Shown here: positions 6,374 to 13,733 of the stretch, piece after piece | How the letters are laid out: every line of letters begins with the position of its first letter | Position numbering within the stretch: the first letter of the stretch is position 1 | Assembly: GCA_016650315.1 (NCBI GenBank) | Contig: JAENVZ010000198.1 | Coordinates: forward strand, 1 to 14,596 | Length of the DNA stretch: 14,596 bases | Reading direction: 5' to 3' | From: Alphaproteobacteria bacterium | GTDB lineage: Bacteria; Pseudomonadota; Alphaproteobacteria; Sphingomonadales; Sphingomonadaceae | Notes under the pieces: model-generated | The model's database searches: none | What the model was told of the DNA's origin: nothing | What the model saw: only the letters and a program-made list of their open reading frames with translations | Position numbers and translations under genes: made by a program

Positions 6374-7978
6374 ATGCCCACCGAAATTTATGACGTTATT
6401 ATCATCGGTTCGGGTGCCGCAGGCCTTACGGCTGCGATAAACCTGGCTCAGGATAAAAGGGTGCTGGTCCTTGCCAAGGGTGCGATCGATGGTGGCTCCA
6501 CCAATTGGGCGCAGGGTGGTATCGCGGCTGTTCTGGATGCTGGCGACACGTTTGAAAGTCATGTTCGAGATACGATGGTTGCAGGTGCAGGCCTCAACAA
6601 TCGTGAGACAGTGGAATTCGTCGTTTCCAATGCCCCGACCGCGATCGAGCGGCTGGCTACGCTTGGCGTTCCCTTCAATGCTGGCGAGGATTTTGGTGAG
6701 CGTTGGCACCTGACGCGGGAAGGCGGCCACAGCCATCGTCGCATTGTTCATGTCGATGACGCGACCGGCGCAGCGGTGCAGGCGGCGTTGATTCGCGCGG
6801 CGGAGGCCAATCCCAACATCACGCTGATGCCAGATATGGTCGCCATCGATCTTATCACCAGTCGTCATGGTGAGAAATATTCGGGGGATGGCCATGTCTG
6901 GGGCGTCTATGCCTTCAACAAGGCAACCGATCATGTGGATGCCTGTGTCGGTCGCGCGACTATATTGGCGACCGGCGGGGCAGGGCGGACCTATCTGTTT
7001 TCCACAGCGCCACGCGGGGCGACGGGGGACGGCATCGCCATGGCCTGGCGCGCGGGATGCCGCGTCTCCAATATGGAAATGAACCAGTTCCACCCGACCT
7101 GTCTCTATAATCGGGAGGTCAAGAATTTCCTGATTACGGAAGCGATGCGCGGTGAAGGCGGCCTATTGAAGCTGCCCCCCGGCATTCCGGGCGGTGGCAA
7201 ACGCTTCATGGACCGGCATGACAAGCGCGGCGAACTTGCGCCCCGTGATGTGGTGGCGCGGGCTATCGACCATGAAATCAAGCGACTTGGTCTTGATTAT
7301 GTTCATCTCGACATCAGTCACAAGCCGCCCGAGTTCATCAAGGAACATTTCCCTACCATTTACGCGCGGTTGTTGGACCTCGACCTCGACATAACGAAGG
7401 AACCGATCCCGGTCGTTCCTGCCCAGCATTACACCTGTGGCGGCGTCATCATTGACCTCGATGGCTGCACGGACCTGCCGGGCCTCTATGCGGCGGGCGA
7501 GGTGAGCGAAAGCGGCCTGCACGGCGCCAATCGCCTGGCGTCTAATTCGTTACTGGAATGCTTCGTCTTTGGTGAAGCGGCGGCCCGGCATATCGACGCA
7601 AACTGGGATAGCCTGCCGCCCCCGCCACCGATCCGGTCATGGGACGAAAGCCGGGTCACCGACAGTGACGAGGAAGTCATCGTCAAGCACAACTGGTCGG
7701 AAATTCGACGCTTCATGTGGGACTATGTCGGCATTGTGCGCACCACCAAGCGGTTGGAGCGCGCACATCATCGCGTCAATCTTCTGGCTCAGGAGGTTGA
7801 CGAATATTACGGCAATTTCCGTGTTACGCCGGATCTCATCGAATTGCGCAACCTGCTGGAAGTCGCGCGCCTGATCGTGCGGTCAGCGCTTCACCGCAAG
7901 GAAAGCCGTGGCCTGCATTATGTGCTCGATTACCCGGATATGTTGCCGGTAGCGCACGATACGGTTCTGATCCCCTAG
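6374..7978 (+). CDS. nadB: L-aspartate oxidase
   Basis: A 534-residue FAD flavoprotein that oxidises L-aspartate to iminoaspartate, the first step of de novo NAD synthesis. The FAD-binding motif is IIIGSGAAGLTAA (9-21), followed by GGSTNWAQGGIAAV (40-53). Catalytic and substrate residues align with E. coli NadB: E116 in REGGHSHRR, H240 in FHPTCLY, R291 in APRDVVAR, H352 in AQHYTCGG and R387 in GANRLASNSLLE. The EVSESGLHGANRLASNS stretch separates it from succinate dehydrogenase or fumarate reductase flavoproteins. The C-terminal helical domain (about 430-534) is present. An AGGAC ribosome site precedes the ATG. nadA and nadC are not adjacent in this window. The stop codon TAG is also the first three bases of a terminator stem and repeat. 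Confidence 0.95.
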   Translation: MPTEIYDVIIIGSGAAGLTAAINLAQDKRVLVLAKGAIDGGSTNWAQGGIAAVLDAGDTFESHVRDTMVAGAGLNNRETVEFVVSNAPTAIERLATLGVPFNAGEDFGERWHLTREGGHSHRRIVHVDDATGAAVQAALIRAAEANPNITLMPDMVAIDLITSRHGEKYSGDGHVWGVYAFNKATDHVDACVGRATILATGGAGRTYLFSTAPRGATGDGIAMAWRAGCRVSNMEMNQFHPTCLYNREVKNFLITEAMRGEGGLLKLPPGIPGGGKRFMDRHDKRGELAPRDVVARAIDHEIKRLGLDYVHLDISHKPPEFIKEHFPTIYARLLDLDLDITKEPIPVVPAQHYTCGGVIIDLDGCTDLPGLYAAGEVSESGLHGANRLASNSLLECFVFGEAAARHIDANWDSLPPPPPIRSWDESRVTDSDEEVIVKHNWSEIRRFMWDYVGIVRTTKRLERAHHRVNLLAQEVDEYYGNFRVTPDLIELRNLLEVARLIVRSALHRKESRGLHYVLDYPDMLPVAHDTVLIP

Positions 7979-8024
7979 AGCAAGCCGCGCGATATGTGAA
8001 TCACCCGGCTTGCTCTAAGTTTTT
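7976..8024 (+). terminator. Terminator of nadB, overlapping its stop codon
   Basis: A perfect 12-bp stem, TAGAGCAAGCCG (7976-7987) and CGGCTTGCTCTA (8006-8017), with an 18-base loop, is followed by a T-run at 8020-8024. The stem starts at the nadB TAG itself. The loop is longer than in an ideal terminator, but the stem and T-run are convincing. Confidence 0.7.
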
Positions 8025-8080
8025 GTTGTCGCATCGCTTTTTGCCGAAAACCGGTTCCCACTTTTCCGCGCGATACTCTA
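7976..8080. repeat. Intergenic repeat element spanning the nadB-ruvX gap
   Basis: After the hairpin, bases 8020-8080 contain the block GTTGTCGCATCG, then CCGAAAACCGGTTCCCACTT, then GCGCGATACTCTA. A very similar sequence is scattered between genes in many alphaproteobacteria. The element's ends are inverted (TAGAG at 7976, CTCTA at 8076), and the core holds the palindrome AACCGGTT. It fills the whole gap between two convergent genes and includes the stop codon of each. Confidence 0.65.
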
Positions 8081-8509
8081 ATAGATTGAGGATTCTCCGC
8101 AAAGGGCGTCGATGGCGCCCTGCAGGATGTAGCTGGCGGCCAATTTGTCCACCAGCTCGCTGCGCCGTGCGCGGCTGGTGTCGGCATCGATCAGGGTGCG
8201 GGTGACAGCTTGCGTCGACCAGCGTTCGTCCCATAACAGGATAGGCAGGCCAAGGTCGGCAATATTGCGGGCGAAGGCGCGGCTCGATTGGCTGCGCGGC
8301 GATTCACTGCCATCCAGGTTGAAAGGCAGGCCGATGACAATGCCCTTGACCAGTTGTTCGGCAATGAATCCGGCCAATGTCGCTTTGTCCTTGGTGAACT
8401 TCGTCCGAGCTATGGTGTGTGCGGGGCTGGCAATGGACCAGCCCGCATCGCATAGCGCAAGGCCGATGGTTTTTGTGCCGACATCCAGCCCGATCATCCG
8501 CCCACCCAT
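8078..8509 (-). CDS. ruvX: Putative pre-16S rRNA nuclease / Holliday junction resolvase-like, YqgF family
   Basis: A 143-residue RNase H-like protein as read from the ATG at 8509. Motifs are [10 protein letters not shown] with the first catalytic Asp (D9), [23 protein letters not shown], and a late Asp in [16 protein letters not shown]. The family is essential in many bacteria and trims the 5' end of 16S rRNA; a Holliday junction role has also been proposed. The coding-like frame continues upstream of this ATG as [14 protein letters not shown], matching my memory of sphingomonad homologues that begin MIT and have LPxGGR before the first motif. That would need a CTG start at 8551, giving 157 residues and overlapping the upstream hydrolase stop as CTGA. 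I list the conservative start. The stop TAG lies in the intergenic repeat. Confidence 0.9.
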   Translation of the reverse strand: MGGRMIGLDVGTKTIGLALCDAGWSIASPAHTIARTKFTKDKATLAGFIAEQLVKGIVIGLPFNLDGSESPRSQSSRAFARNIADLGLPILLWDERWSTQAVTRTLIDADTSRARRSELVDKLAASYILQGAIDALCGESSIY

Positions 8510-8547
8510 TGGCAGAACGGCGCGGAACTGGTCGCGGTCAGCCGTAA

Positions 8548-9654
8548 TCAGTGCTTCAGGAATATTTTCAGCCTTTCATTCGCATCCGCCCGGATATTGG
8601 CCCAGAACAGGCCATAATCATAGACATGGTAATTATTGCCGGGAAGCACGAAGGGGCCAAGTTCAGGTGGCGGTCCGATCAACAGGAACCCCTGCCGGTC
8701 GCAGCGGGCCGGAATGGCACCGGGTACCAGAGCTGTTTCGTTCATCGCATCACGAAGGCTGAGCGTCCCTAGATTTGTGCGCGCGGCGGCCGCGCTGTCA
8801 GGTGCGCCGGTCAAAGGGTTGGTGCACAACATCCGGGTGCCCTTGCGCGGCTGGCCGGTCAGGCCAAGGCTGGTATCGTAAACACTTCGCACAATTGAAG
8901 TGTCGGCTGGTTCAGCGAAGCTTTGCCAGCCAAGGATACAATTGGCCTGATCCTTTTTGATGCAGGCGGGTAGGCCGAGCGCGGGCAAGTCACTTTGCAG
9001 CGATACCGGCCAGCCGATAATATAGGCGGCAACGATTCGGTGAGCGAGCGGCGTTCCGGCCACTTCTTCCTTCATCAGGCGCATCAGGTGCAGCGATCCC
9101 TGGCTGTGTGCTGCGAGGATGATCGGCCTGTTCGGGTTTTGCGACAGGAAATAGGCGAACGCCGATGCGACATCGCGATAGGCCGCGTCTATTGCGTTTT
9201 GCGCATCGTTTTTAATGGTCAAAAAAGCGCCGAAAGTCGCCTGCCGGTAACGGGGCGCCCACACTTCGCCTGCGCCGTTGAAGGCGCTCGCTTGTCCCTT
9301 GATGAATAATTTGGCGTAATAGGCCGATTCTTCATCATTCAGCGGGGCGTTCCACTGGCTCCGTTCCCGATAAGAAGTCGGATGAATGAAAAATATGGCG
9401 GCATGACCATCATGATTGGCGGCAACGCCCTTTGGTGTCCACAGCGCTGGATTATCTCGGCTTATGTCGGGTCGCGCATACCACATGGATTGTTTCGCAT
9501 AAGCGCCCGAACCCAGCGGCTTTGGCTCGGCATAGGTCACAGACGGGACCATCGCCGCTGTCATGAGCTGCTGCCCCCAAATCCGATATACAAAGGCAGC
9601 GGCAACAGCGAGCATAATGAGTGTCGTAACCATATAGAGGAACTTACGGGCCAA
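8548..9654 (-). CDS. Membrane-anchored DUF3089 alpha/beta-hydrolase-like protein
   Basis: A 368-residue protein with an N-terminal basic start and one hydrophobic segment (about 5-25), so it is probably anchored in the inner membrane with the body in the periplasm. It shows the DUF3089 pattern: FFIHPTSY (88-95), [14 protein letters not shown] (157-170), and the nucleophile elbow AHSQGS with S184, the usual GHSQG having Ala for the first Gly. The family has an alpha/beta-hydrolase fold, so an esterase or lipase-like activity is likely, but the substrate is unknown. I use the TTG start at 9654 because GGAGAG lies six bases upstream of it; the next ATG at 9633 would cut into the membrane segment. 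The stop TGA at 8548-8550 probably overlaps the ruvX start, suggesting an operon with ruvX. Confidence 0.82.
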   Translation of the reverse strand: MARKFLYMVTTLIMLAVAAAFVYRIWGQQLMTAAMVPSVTYAEPKPLGSGAYAKQSMWYARPDISRDNPALWTPKGVAANHDGHAAIFFIHPTSYRERSQWNAPLNDEESAYYAKLFIKGQASAFNGAGEVWAPRYRQATFGAFLTIKNDAQNAIDAAYRDVASAFAYFLSQNPNRPIILAAHSQGSLHLMRLMKEEVAGTPLAHRIVAAYIIGWPVSLQSDLPALGLPACIKKDQANCILGWQSFAEPADTSIVRSVYDTSLGLTGQPRKGTRMLCTNPLTGAPDSAAAARTNLGTLSLRDAMNETALVPGAIPARCDRQGFLLIGPPPELGPFVLPGNNYHVYDYGLFWANIRADANERLKIFLKH

Positions 9655-9813
9655 AACGGCTCTCCGATGGTGCAGTGCAGCATAAATCGCCCAGGAGCAA
9701 TTTCGTTCCTGTGCATGTTGAGTGCGTTCATTGCAACAGCTTGGGCAACAGTGTTAACGACTTTGGGTGTGAAGCGGCTTGAAGCGGGGCTTGTGCGGTG
9801 CTAGCGGCGGGCC

Positions 9814-10101
9814 ATGTCAGTCGATCATGCAACCGTCAAGAAAATCGCCAGTCTGGCCCGGATCGCAATCAGCGATGCCGAAGCTGACGCACTGGTGCCT
9901 GAACTCAACAACATCCTTGGCTGGGTGGAACAATTGGGGGAGGTGGATGTCACCGGCGTAGAGCCGATGACTGCTGTTATTCCCAATCAGACACGTCTCC
10001 GCGACGATGTGGTGAGCGACGGCAACGTCCGGGAAAAAGTGCTGGCCAACGCGCCACAGGCCGAACATGGCTTTTTCGCGGTGCCGAAGGTGATCGAATG
10101 A
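9814..10101 (+). CDS. gatC: Asp-tRNA(Asn)/Glu-tRNA(Gln) amidotransferase subunit C
   Basis: A 95-residue protein of normal GatC length, with the family pattern [17 protein letters not shown] near the start and [20 protein letters not shown] in the middle, then NQTRLRDD. GatC wraps around GatA and stabilises the GatCAB complex, which amidates Glu-tRNA(Gln) and/or Asp-tRNA(Asn) in the cytoplasm. It is the first gene of gatC-gatA-gatB. The Shine-Dalgarno before the ATG is weak. The 159-bp spacer to the divergent hydrolase gene must hold the operon promoter, but I see no clear -35/-10 pair; the nearest candidate, TTGCAA-N17-TTAACG, is poor. The TGA stop lies inside a hairpin that continues toward gatA. 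Confidence 0.94.
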   Translation: MSVDHATVKKIASLARIAISDAEADALVPELNNILGWVEQLGEVDVTGVEPMTAVIPNQTRLRDDVVSDGNVREKVLANAPQAEHGFFAVPKVIE

Positions 10102-10125
10102 TGGCCGAAGGACAGCATTCGATCA
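10091..10125 (+). other. Hairpin across the gatC stop codon
   Basis: TGATCGAATG (10091-10100) and CATTCGATCA (10116-10125) form a perfect 10-bp stem with a 15-base loop. The gatC TGA (10099-10101) sits at the top of the left arm. No T-run follows, so it is not a simple terminator. Confidence 0.6.
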
Positions 10126-10161
10126 TCCCGGACAGCGGTGCAGCCGCGACCGATCCGGGAT
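10125..10161 (+). other. Second hairpin just upstream of the gatA ribosome site
   Basis: ATCCCGGA (10125-10132) and TCCGGGAT (10154-10161) form a perfect 8-bp stem. Its loop contains a further short pairing, GCGG/CCGC (10135-10138 and 10144-10147). It starts where the first hairpin ends and stops right before the gatA ribosome site (AGGAAC, from 10164). Placement suggests an effect on gatA translation or transcript processing, but this is inference. Confidence 0.55.
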
Positions 10162-10177
10162 CCAGGAACAAAAAATC

Positions 10178-11659
10178 ATGACCGAACTCACCGATCTTAC
10201 TGTTGCGGGAATCCGTGATGGTTTCCGCAAGGGCGATTTTACCGCGCGTGAAGTTGCGGGTGCATTCAACGCCAATGTCGCCGCGGCCAAGGCATTGAAC
10301 GCCTTCATCGTTGAAACCCCGGACCATGCATTGACCGCCGCCGATGCCGCCGACAAGGCGCGGGCGGAGGACAAGCTGCTGCCGCTATCGGGCGTACCCA
10401 TCGGCATGAAAGACCTTTTCTGTACACAAGGCGTGCAGACCACGGCGGCCAGCCACATATTGGAAGGGTTCGTACCAGCCTATGAATCCACCGTTTCCCG
10501 CCATTTGTTTGAGGCGGGAGCGGGAATGCTGGGCAAAATGAACCTGGACCAGTTCGCCATGGGTTCGTCCAACGAAACCAGCTATTTCGGTAATGTGATT
10601 TCGCCCTGGCGACGTAACGACGGCGGCAATGCCGATCTGGCGCCCGGCGGCTCTTCGGGCGGCAGTTCGGCAGCGATAGCGGCGCGGTTGTGTCCCGCGG
10701 CAACCGGCACCGACACCGGCGGATCGATTCGCCAGCCTGCGGCCTTTACCGGCATATCGGGGATCAAGCCGACCTATGGCCGTTGCTCGCGCTGGGGCAT
10801 TGTTGCCTTTGCCAGTTCATTGGATCAGGCCGGACCGATGGCCCGCGATGTGCGCGATTGCGCGATCATGCTGGAAAACATGGCGGGTTTCGACCCGCGC
10901 GATGCGACCTCGCTCGACCTGCCGGTGCCGAAATGGGAAGAGGGACTTTCCAGCAACCTGAAGGGCAAGCGGATCGGCATTCCCAAGGAATATCGCGTCG
11001 AAGGCATGCCCAGCGAGATCGAGGCGCTCTGGCAGCAGGGCATCGCCTGGATGAACGATGCGGGCGCGGATGTCATTGAGGTGTCCCTGCCGCATACCCG
11101 ATACGCACTGCCCACTTATTACATCATTGCGCCCGCCGAGGCTTCGTCCAACCTCGCACGCTATGATGGCGTGCGTTACGGATTGCGCGATTTGCCGGAA
11201 GGGGCAGGGTTGCAGGATATGTACGCCGCCACCCGCGCCGCCGGTTTCGGACCGGAGGTCAAGCGCCGCATCATGATCGGCACCTATGTGCTCTCCGCCG
11301 GTTTCTACGACGCCTATTATACGCAGGCGCAGAAGGTGCGGACGCTGATCGCGCGGGATTTCGAGAAAGTCTGGGAAAACTGCGACCTGCTGCTGACCCC
11401 GACAGCGCCGAGCACGGCCTTTGCGTTGGGGGAAAAGCAGGCCGATCCGCTGGCGATGTATTTGAACGACGTGTTCACCGTGCCGGCCTCGCTGGCTGGC
11501 CTGCCTGCCATGTCGGTTCCGGGCGGCCTTGATTCGCAAGGCCTGCCGCTGGGTCTGCAGATCATCGGCAAGCCGCTGGACGAGCAGGGCGTGCTGAACG
11601 CGGGGCTTGCTATAGAGGAACGTGCGGGCTTCACGGCGCGACCGGGGAAGTGGTGGTGA
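10178..11659 (+). CDS. gatA: Asp-tRNA(Asn)/Glu-tRNA(Gln) amidotransferase subunit A
   Basis: A 493-residue amidase-signature enzyme that frees ammonia from glutamine and feeds it to GatB. The Ser-cisSer-Lys triad is complete and in family spacing: K78 (IGMKDLF), S159 ([10 protein letters not shown]) and S183 ([11 protein letters not shown]). [13 protein letters not shown] follows, as in other GatA proteins, separating it from general amidases. The ATG has a good AGGAAC ribosome site. It lies 76 bp after gatC, a gap filled by two hairpins, and 90 bp before gatB, a gap filled by a REP-like element. The operon order gatC-gatA-gatB is standard. The presence of GatCAB means that at least one of Gln-tRNA(Gln) or Asn-tRNA(Asn) is probably made by transamidation in this organism. 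Confidence 0.96.
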   Translation: MTELTDLTVAGIRDGFRKGDFTAREVAGAFNANVAAAKALNAFIVETPDHALTAADAADKARAEDKLLPLSGVPIGMKDLFCTQGVQTTAASHILEGFVPAYESTVSRHLFEAGAGMLGKMNLDQFAMGSSNETSYFGNVISPWRRNDGGNADLAPGGSSGGSSAAIAARLCPAATGTDTGGSIRQPAAFTGISGIKPTYGRCSRWGIVAFASSLDQAGPMARDVRDCAIMLENMAGFDPRDATSLDLPVPKWEEGLSSNLKGKRIGIPKEYRVEGMPSEIEALWQQGIAWMNDAGADVIEVSLPHTRYALPTYYIIAPAEASSNLARYDGVRYGLRDLPEGAGLQDMYAATRAAGFGPEVKRRIMIGTYVLSAGFYDAYYTQAQKVRTLIARDFEKVWENCDLLLTPTAPSTAFALGEKQADPLAMYLNDVFTVPASLAGLPAMSVPGGLDSQGLPLGLQIIGKPLDEQGVLNAGLAIEERAGFTARPGKWW

Positions 11660-11669
11660 ATTTCATAGG

Positions 11670-11741
11670 CCGTTCGTCCCGAGCGAAGTCGAGGGACGTT
11701 GGCTTGGCGCAGCGTGTCTCGACTGCGCTCGACACGAACGG
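11670..11741. repeat. REP-like two-hairpin element between gatA and gatB
   Basis: The outer ends CCGTTCGT (11670-11677) and ACGAACGG (11734-11741) are perfect inverted repeats. Inside, CGTCCC pairs with GGGACG (11675-11698), and GTGTC pairs with GACAC in the right half around a TCGA-rich stem. This form is commonly seen between genes in sphingomonads. It ends only 8 bp before the gatB ATG and lies inside what should be one transcript. Confidence 0.72.
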
Positions 11742-11749
11742 AAATCAGG

Positions 11750-13252
11750 ATGACTGAATCAACATACCGAATCCAGGGCGTAACTGGCGAATGGGAGGTC
11801 GTGATCGGCCTTGAGGTCCATGCGCAGATCACTTCGCACGCCAAGCTGTTTTCCGGCGCGGCGACCGAATTTGGCGCGGAACCCAATACGCAGGTCAGTC
11901 TGGTCGATGCGGCCATGCCCGGCATGTTGCCCGTGCCGAATCGCGAATGCATTCGTCAGGCGGTGCGGACCGGCATGGCGATCAATGCAGTCATCAATAA
12001 ATGGTCGCGTTTCGACCGGAAGAATTATTTCTACGCCGATTTGCCGCAGGGCTACCAGATTTCGCAGCTCTACCATCCGATCGTGGGTGAAGGCGAAATT
12101 GATGTGACGCTGGACGAGAAGGACCCTGACAGCGCGGTCAAGACAATCGGTATCGAGCGCATCCATGTCGAACAGGATGCCGGAAAGCTGATGCATGACC
12201 AGCATCCGACGCGTTCTTATGTCGATCTCAATCGCTGCGGCGTCGCTCTGATGGAAATCGTATCGCGGCCCGATATGCGCTCGCCGGTCGAGGCTGGAGC
12301 CTATCTGCGCAAACTGCGCACGATCCTGCGCTATGTTGGATCTTGCGATGGCAATATGGAGGAAGGCTCCATGCGCGCGGACGTCAACGTGTCGGTGCGC
12401 AAGCCCGGTGGGGAATTGGGCACCAGGACCGAAACGAAGAATGTAAACAGTGTCCGCTTCGTCATGCAAGTCATTGAATATGAAGCAAGCCGGCAAGTCG
12501 ATGTGATCGAATCTGGCGGCAAGATCGTGCAGGAAACGCGTCTGTTCGACCCAGACAAGAATGAAACCCGGTCGATGCGGTCGAAAGAAGACGCGCATGA
12601 TTATCGTTATTTCCCTGATCCCGACCTGTTGCCGCTGGAACTGGACGATGCGTTTCTGGAGGAATGCCAGCGTTCGCTGCCCGAACTGCCCGATGCCAAG
12701 CGTCGCCGCTATGAAAGCGCGTTGGGCCTGTCGGCCTATAACGCAGCCGTCCTGACCGCCGAAGCCGAAACCGCGCGTTGGTTCGAGGCGCTGCTGGCCG
12801 AAGGGGCGCGCATCCAGAAGAAGAGCGAACCGGAAGTCGCCAAGGCGTCAGCCAACTGGCTGCTTTCCGAACTGTTCGGGGCGCTCAATCGCCTTGGCAA
12901 GACGTTGGATGACAGCCCGGTCGGTCCCGAACAGGGCGCGGAATTGCTGGCTCTGGTTGCCGACGGCACGCTGTCGGGAACGCTCGCCAAGCAGGTTTTC
13001 GAAATCATGCTCGAAACGGGTGACGGCCCTGAAAAGATCGTCGAGGAAAAGGGTCTCAAGCAGACCTCGGACACCGGCGCGATTGAAGAAGTCATCGCGG
13101 GGGTGCTCGCCGCCAATATGGACAAGGTCGAACAATATCGCAGCGGCAAGGAAGCCTTGTTCGGCTTTTTCGTTGGCCAGACGATGAAGGCTATGGGCGG
13201 CAAGGCCAACCCCAAGGTGGTGAATGAATTGCTGAAAACGGCGCTGGCCTAA
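11750..13252 (+). CDS. gatB: Asp-tRNA(Asn)/Glu-tRNA(Gln) amidotransferase subunit B
   Basis: A 500-residue subunit that binds the mischarged tRNA, activates its side chain and transfers ammonia from GatA. Signature stretches are [11 protein letters not shown] (17-27), [15 protein letters not shown] (92-106), [11 protein letters not shown] (136-146), [16 protein letters not shown] (159-174) and [13 protein letters not shown] (203-215). The helical and YqeY-like C-terminal tRNA-binding region (about 330-500) is intact. I chose the ATG at 11750; the frame is open further up to a TTG at 11699, but that stretch is REP sequence and the family begins near this ATG. The ribosome site is GGAA/AGG right after the repeat. 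The small minus-strand gene converges on it 27 bp past the stop. Confidence 0.96.
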   Translation: MTESTYRIQGVTGEWEVVIGLEVHAQITSHAKLFSGAATEFGAEPNTQVSLVDAAMPGMLPVPNRECIRQAVRTGMAINAVINKWSRFDRKNYFYADLPQGYQISQLYHPIVGEGEIDVTLDEKDPDSAVKTIGIERIHVEQDAGKLMHDQHPTRSYVDLNRCGVALMEIVSRPDMRSPVEAGAYLRKLRTILRYVGSCDGNMEEGSMRADVNVSVRKPGGELGTRTETKNVNSVRFVMQVIEYEASRQVDVIESGGKIVQETRLFDPDKNETRSMRSKEDAHDYRYFPDPDLLPLELDDAFLEECQRSLPELPDAKRRRYESALGLSAYNAAVLTAEAETARWFEALLAEGARIQKKSEPEVAKASANWLLSELFGALNRLGKTLDDSPVGPEQGAELLALVADGTLSGTLAKQVFEIMLETGDGPEKIVEEKGLKQTSDTGAIEEVIAGVLAANMDKVEQYRSGKEALFGFFVGQTMKAMGGKANPKVVNELLKTALA

Positions 13253-13278
13253 CCTTGGGGCCTGACCTTGGGGCCTGA
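13253..13278. repeat. 13-bp tandem duplication between convergent stops
   Basis: CCTTGGGGCCTGA occurs twice back to back (13253-13265 and 13266-13278) and fills the gap between the gatB stop and the stop of the small minus-strand gene. The segment ACCTTGGGG (13252-13260) is also the inverse of CCCCAAGGT (13210-13218) near the end of gatB, so a long-loop hairpin over the gatB terminus is possible. No T-run follows. Confidence 0.85.
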
Positions 13279-13279
13279 C

Positions 13280-13459
13280 TTAGTCTGGCGGCGGCATTTC
13301 CTGTGGTCCTCTGTCCGGTTGGTCAAAATCCGGCGTTTCCGGCACGATCTCCGGCGGTTCGTGCATCGGAGCCTCATCTGGCGGGCTGGGGGGAGGGGCT
13401 TCAGGTGGCGATTGCGGGTCGATCCTGTCGGGCGGCGGTATATCGGGTTGAGTAGCCAT
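13280..13459 (-). CDS. Small proline-rich acidic protein, unknown function
   Basis: A 59-codon frame on the minus strand from ATG at 13459 to TAA at 13280. The product begins MATQPDIPPPDRIDPQSPPE and ends GPQEMPPPD; 22 of 59 residues are Pro and 14 are Asp or Glu. There is no Cys, no transmembrane segment and no signal peptide. It is probably unfolded or polyproline-II in shape. A strong AGGAG ribosome site lies seven bases before the ATG, and codon third positions are GC-rich, which supports real coding. I recall similar short Pro/Asp/Glu proteins in sphingomonad genomes but cannot name a family. It converges on gatB. The rest of the 324-bp stretch from 13253 to the tRNA holds the 13-bp duplication and a candidate tRNA promoter. 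Confidence 0.68.
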   Translation of the reverse strand: MATQPDIPPPDRIDPQSPPEAPPPSPPDEAPMHEPPEIVPETPDFDQPDRGPQEMPPPD

Positions 13460-13528
13460 TTTGCATCTCCTGTTGGAACACTTACGTGCGTCCTGCGTAG
13501 AGGTTCCATAGCTTATGCGACCATGCCC

Positions 13529-13557
13529 TTGCCCTCGGAACGCATCTGCTCTATGCC
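13529..13557 (+). promoter_or_regulatory. Candidate sigma-70 promoter of tRNA-Leu
   Basis: TTGCCC (13529-13534) and TATGCC (13552-13557) are separated by 17 bp, and the -10 ends 19 bp before the tRNA 5' end. Spacing and position are right; the hexamers match the consensus only in part. The same transcript could continue into tig. Confidence 0.35.
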
Positions 13558-13576
13558 GCGCCGACCGGCGACCGAT

Positions 13577-13661
13577 GCGGGCGTGGCGAAACTGGTAGAC
13601 GCGCCAGATTTAGGTTCTGGTATCGAAAGATGTGGGGGTTCAAGTCCCTTCGCCCGCACCA
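13577..13661 (+). tRNA. tRNA-Leu (anticodon TAG)
   Basis: A class II tRNA of 85 bases. The acceptor arm is GCGGGCG/CGCCCGC and the anticodon stem CCAGA/TCTGG encloses TTTAGGT, with anticodon TAG at 13611-13613. A long variable arm and the T-arm GGGTTCAAGTCCC follow, with CCA encoded at 13659-13661. It reads CUA and probably other CUN codons. It lies 72 bp ahead of tig on the same strand. Confidence 0.96.
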
Positions 13662-13733
13662 GTACAGATGCCAGGCATCCGCATTGGCATCGCCAACGAA
13701 ATTCCAGCTTTAGAAGGCGTTAGAGTAGAAAAC

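Noticed and set aside
6221..7093. 290-codon open frame on the minus strand
   Set aside because: Antisense to nadB and running into the palindromic repeat; no recognisable domain.
9655..9813. Promoters in the divergent gap between the hydrolase gene and gatC
   Set aside because: A TTGCAA-N17-TTAACG pair and a small hairpin (9692-9711) are present, but neither is good enough to call.
10817..11539. 240-codon open frame on the minus strand
   Set aside because: Antisense to gatA, whose catalytic motifs are intact; Arg/His/Gln-rich product without recognisable motifs.
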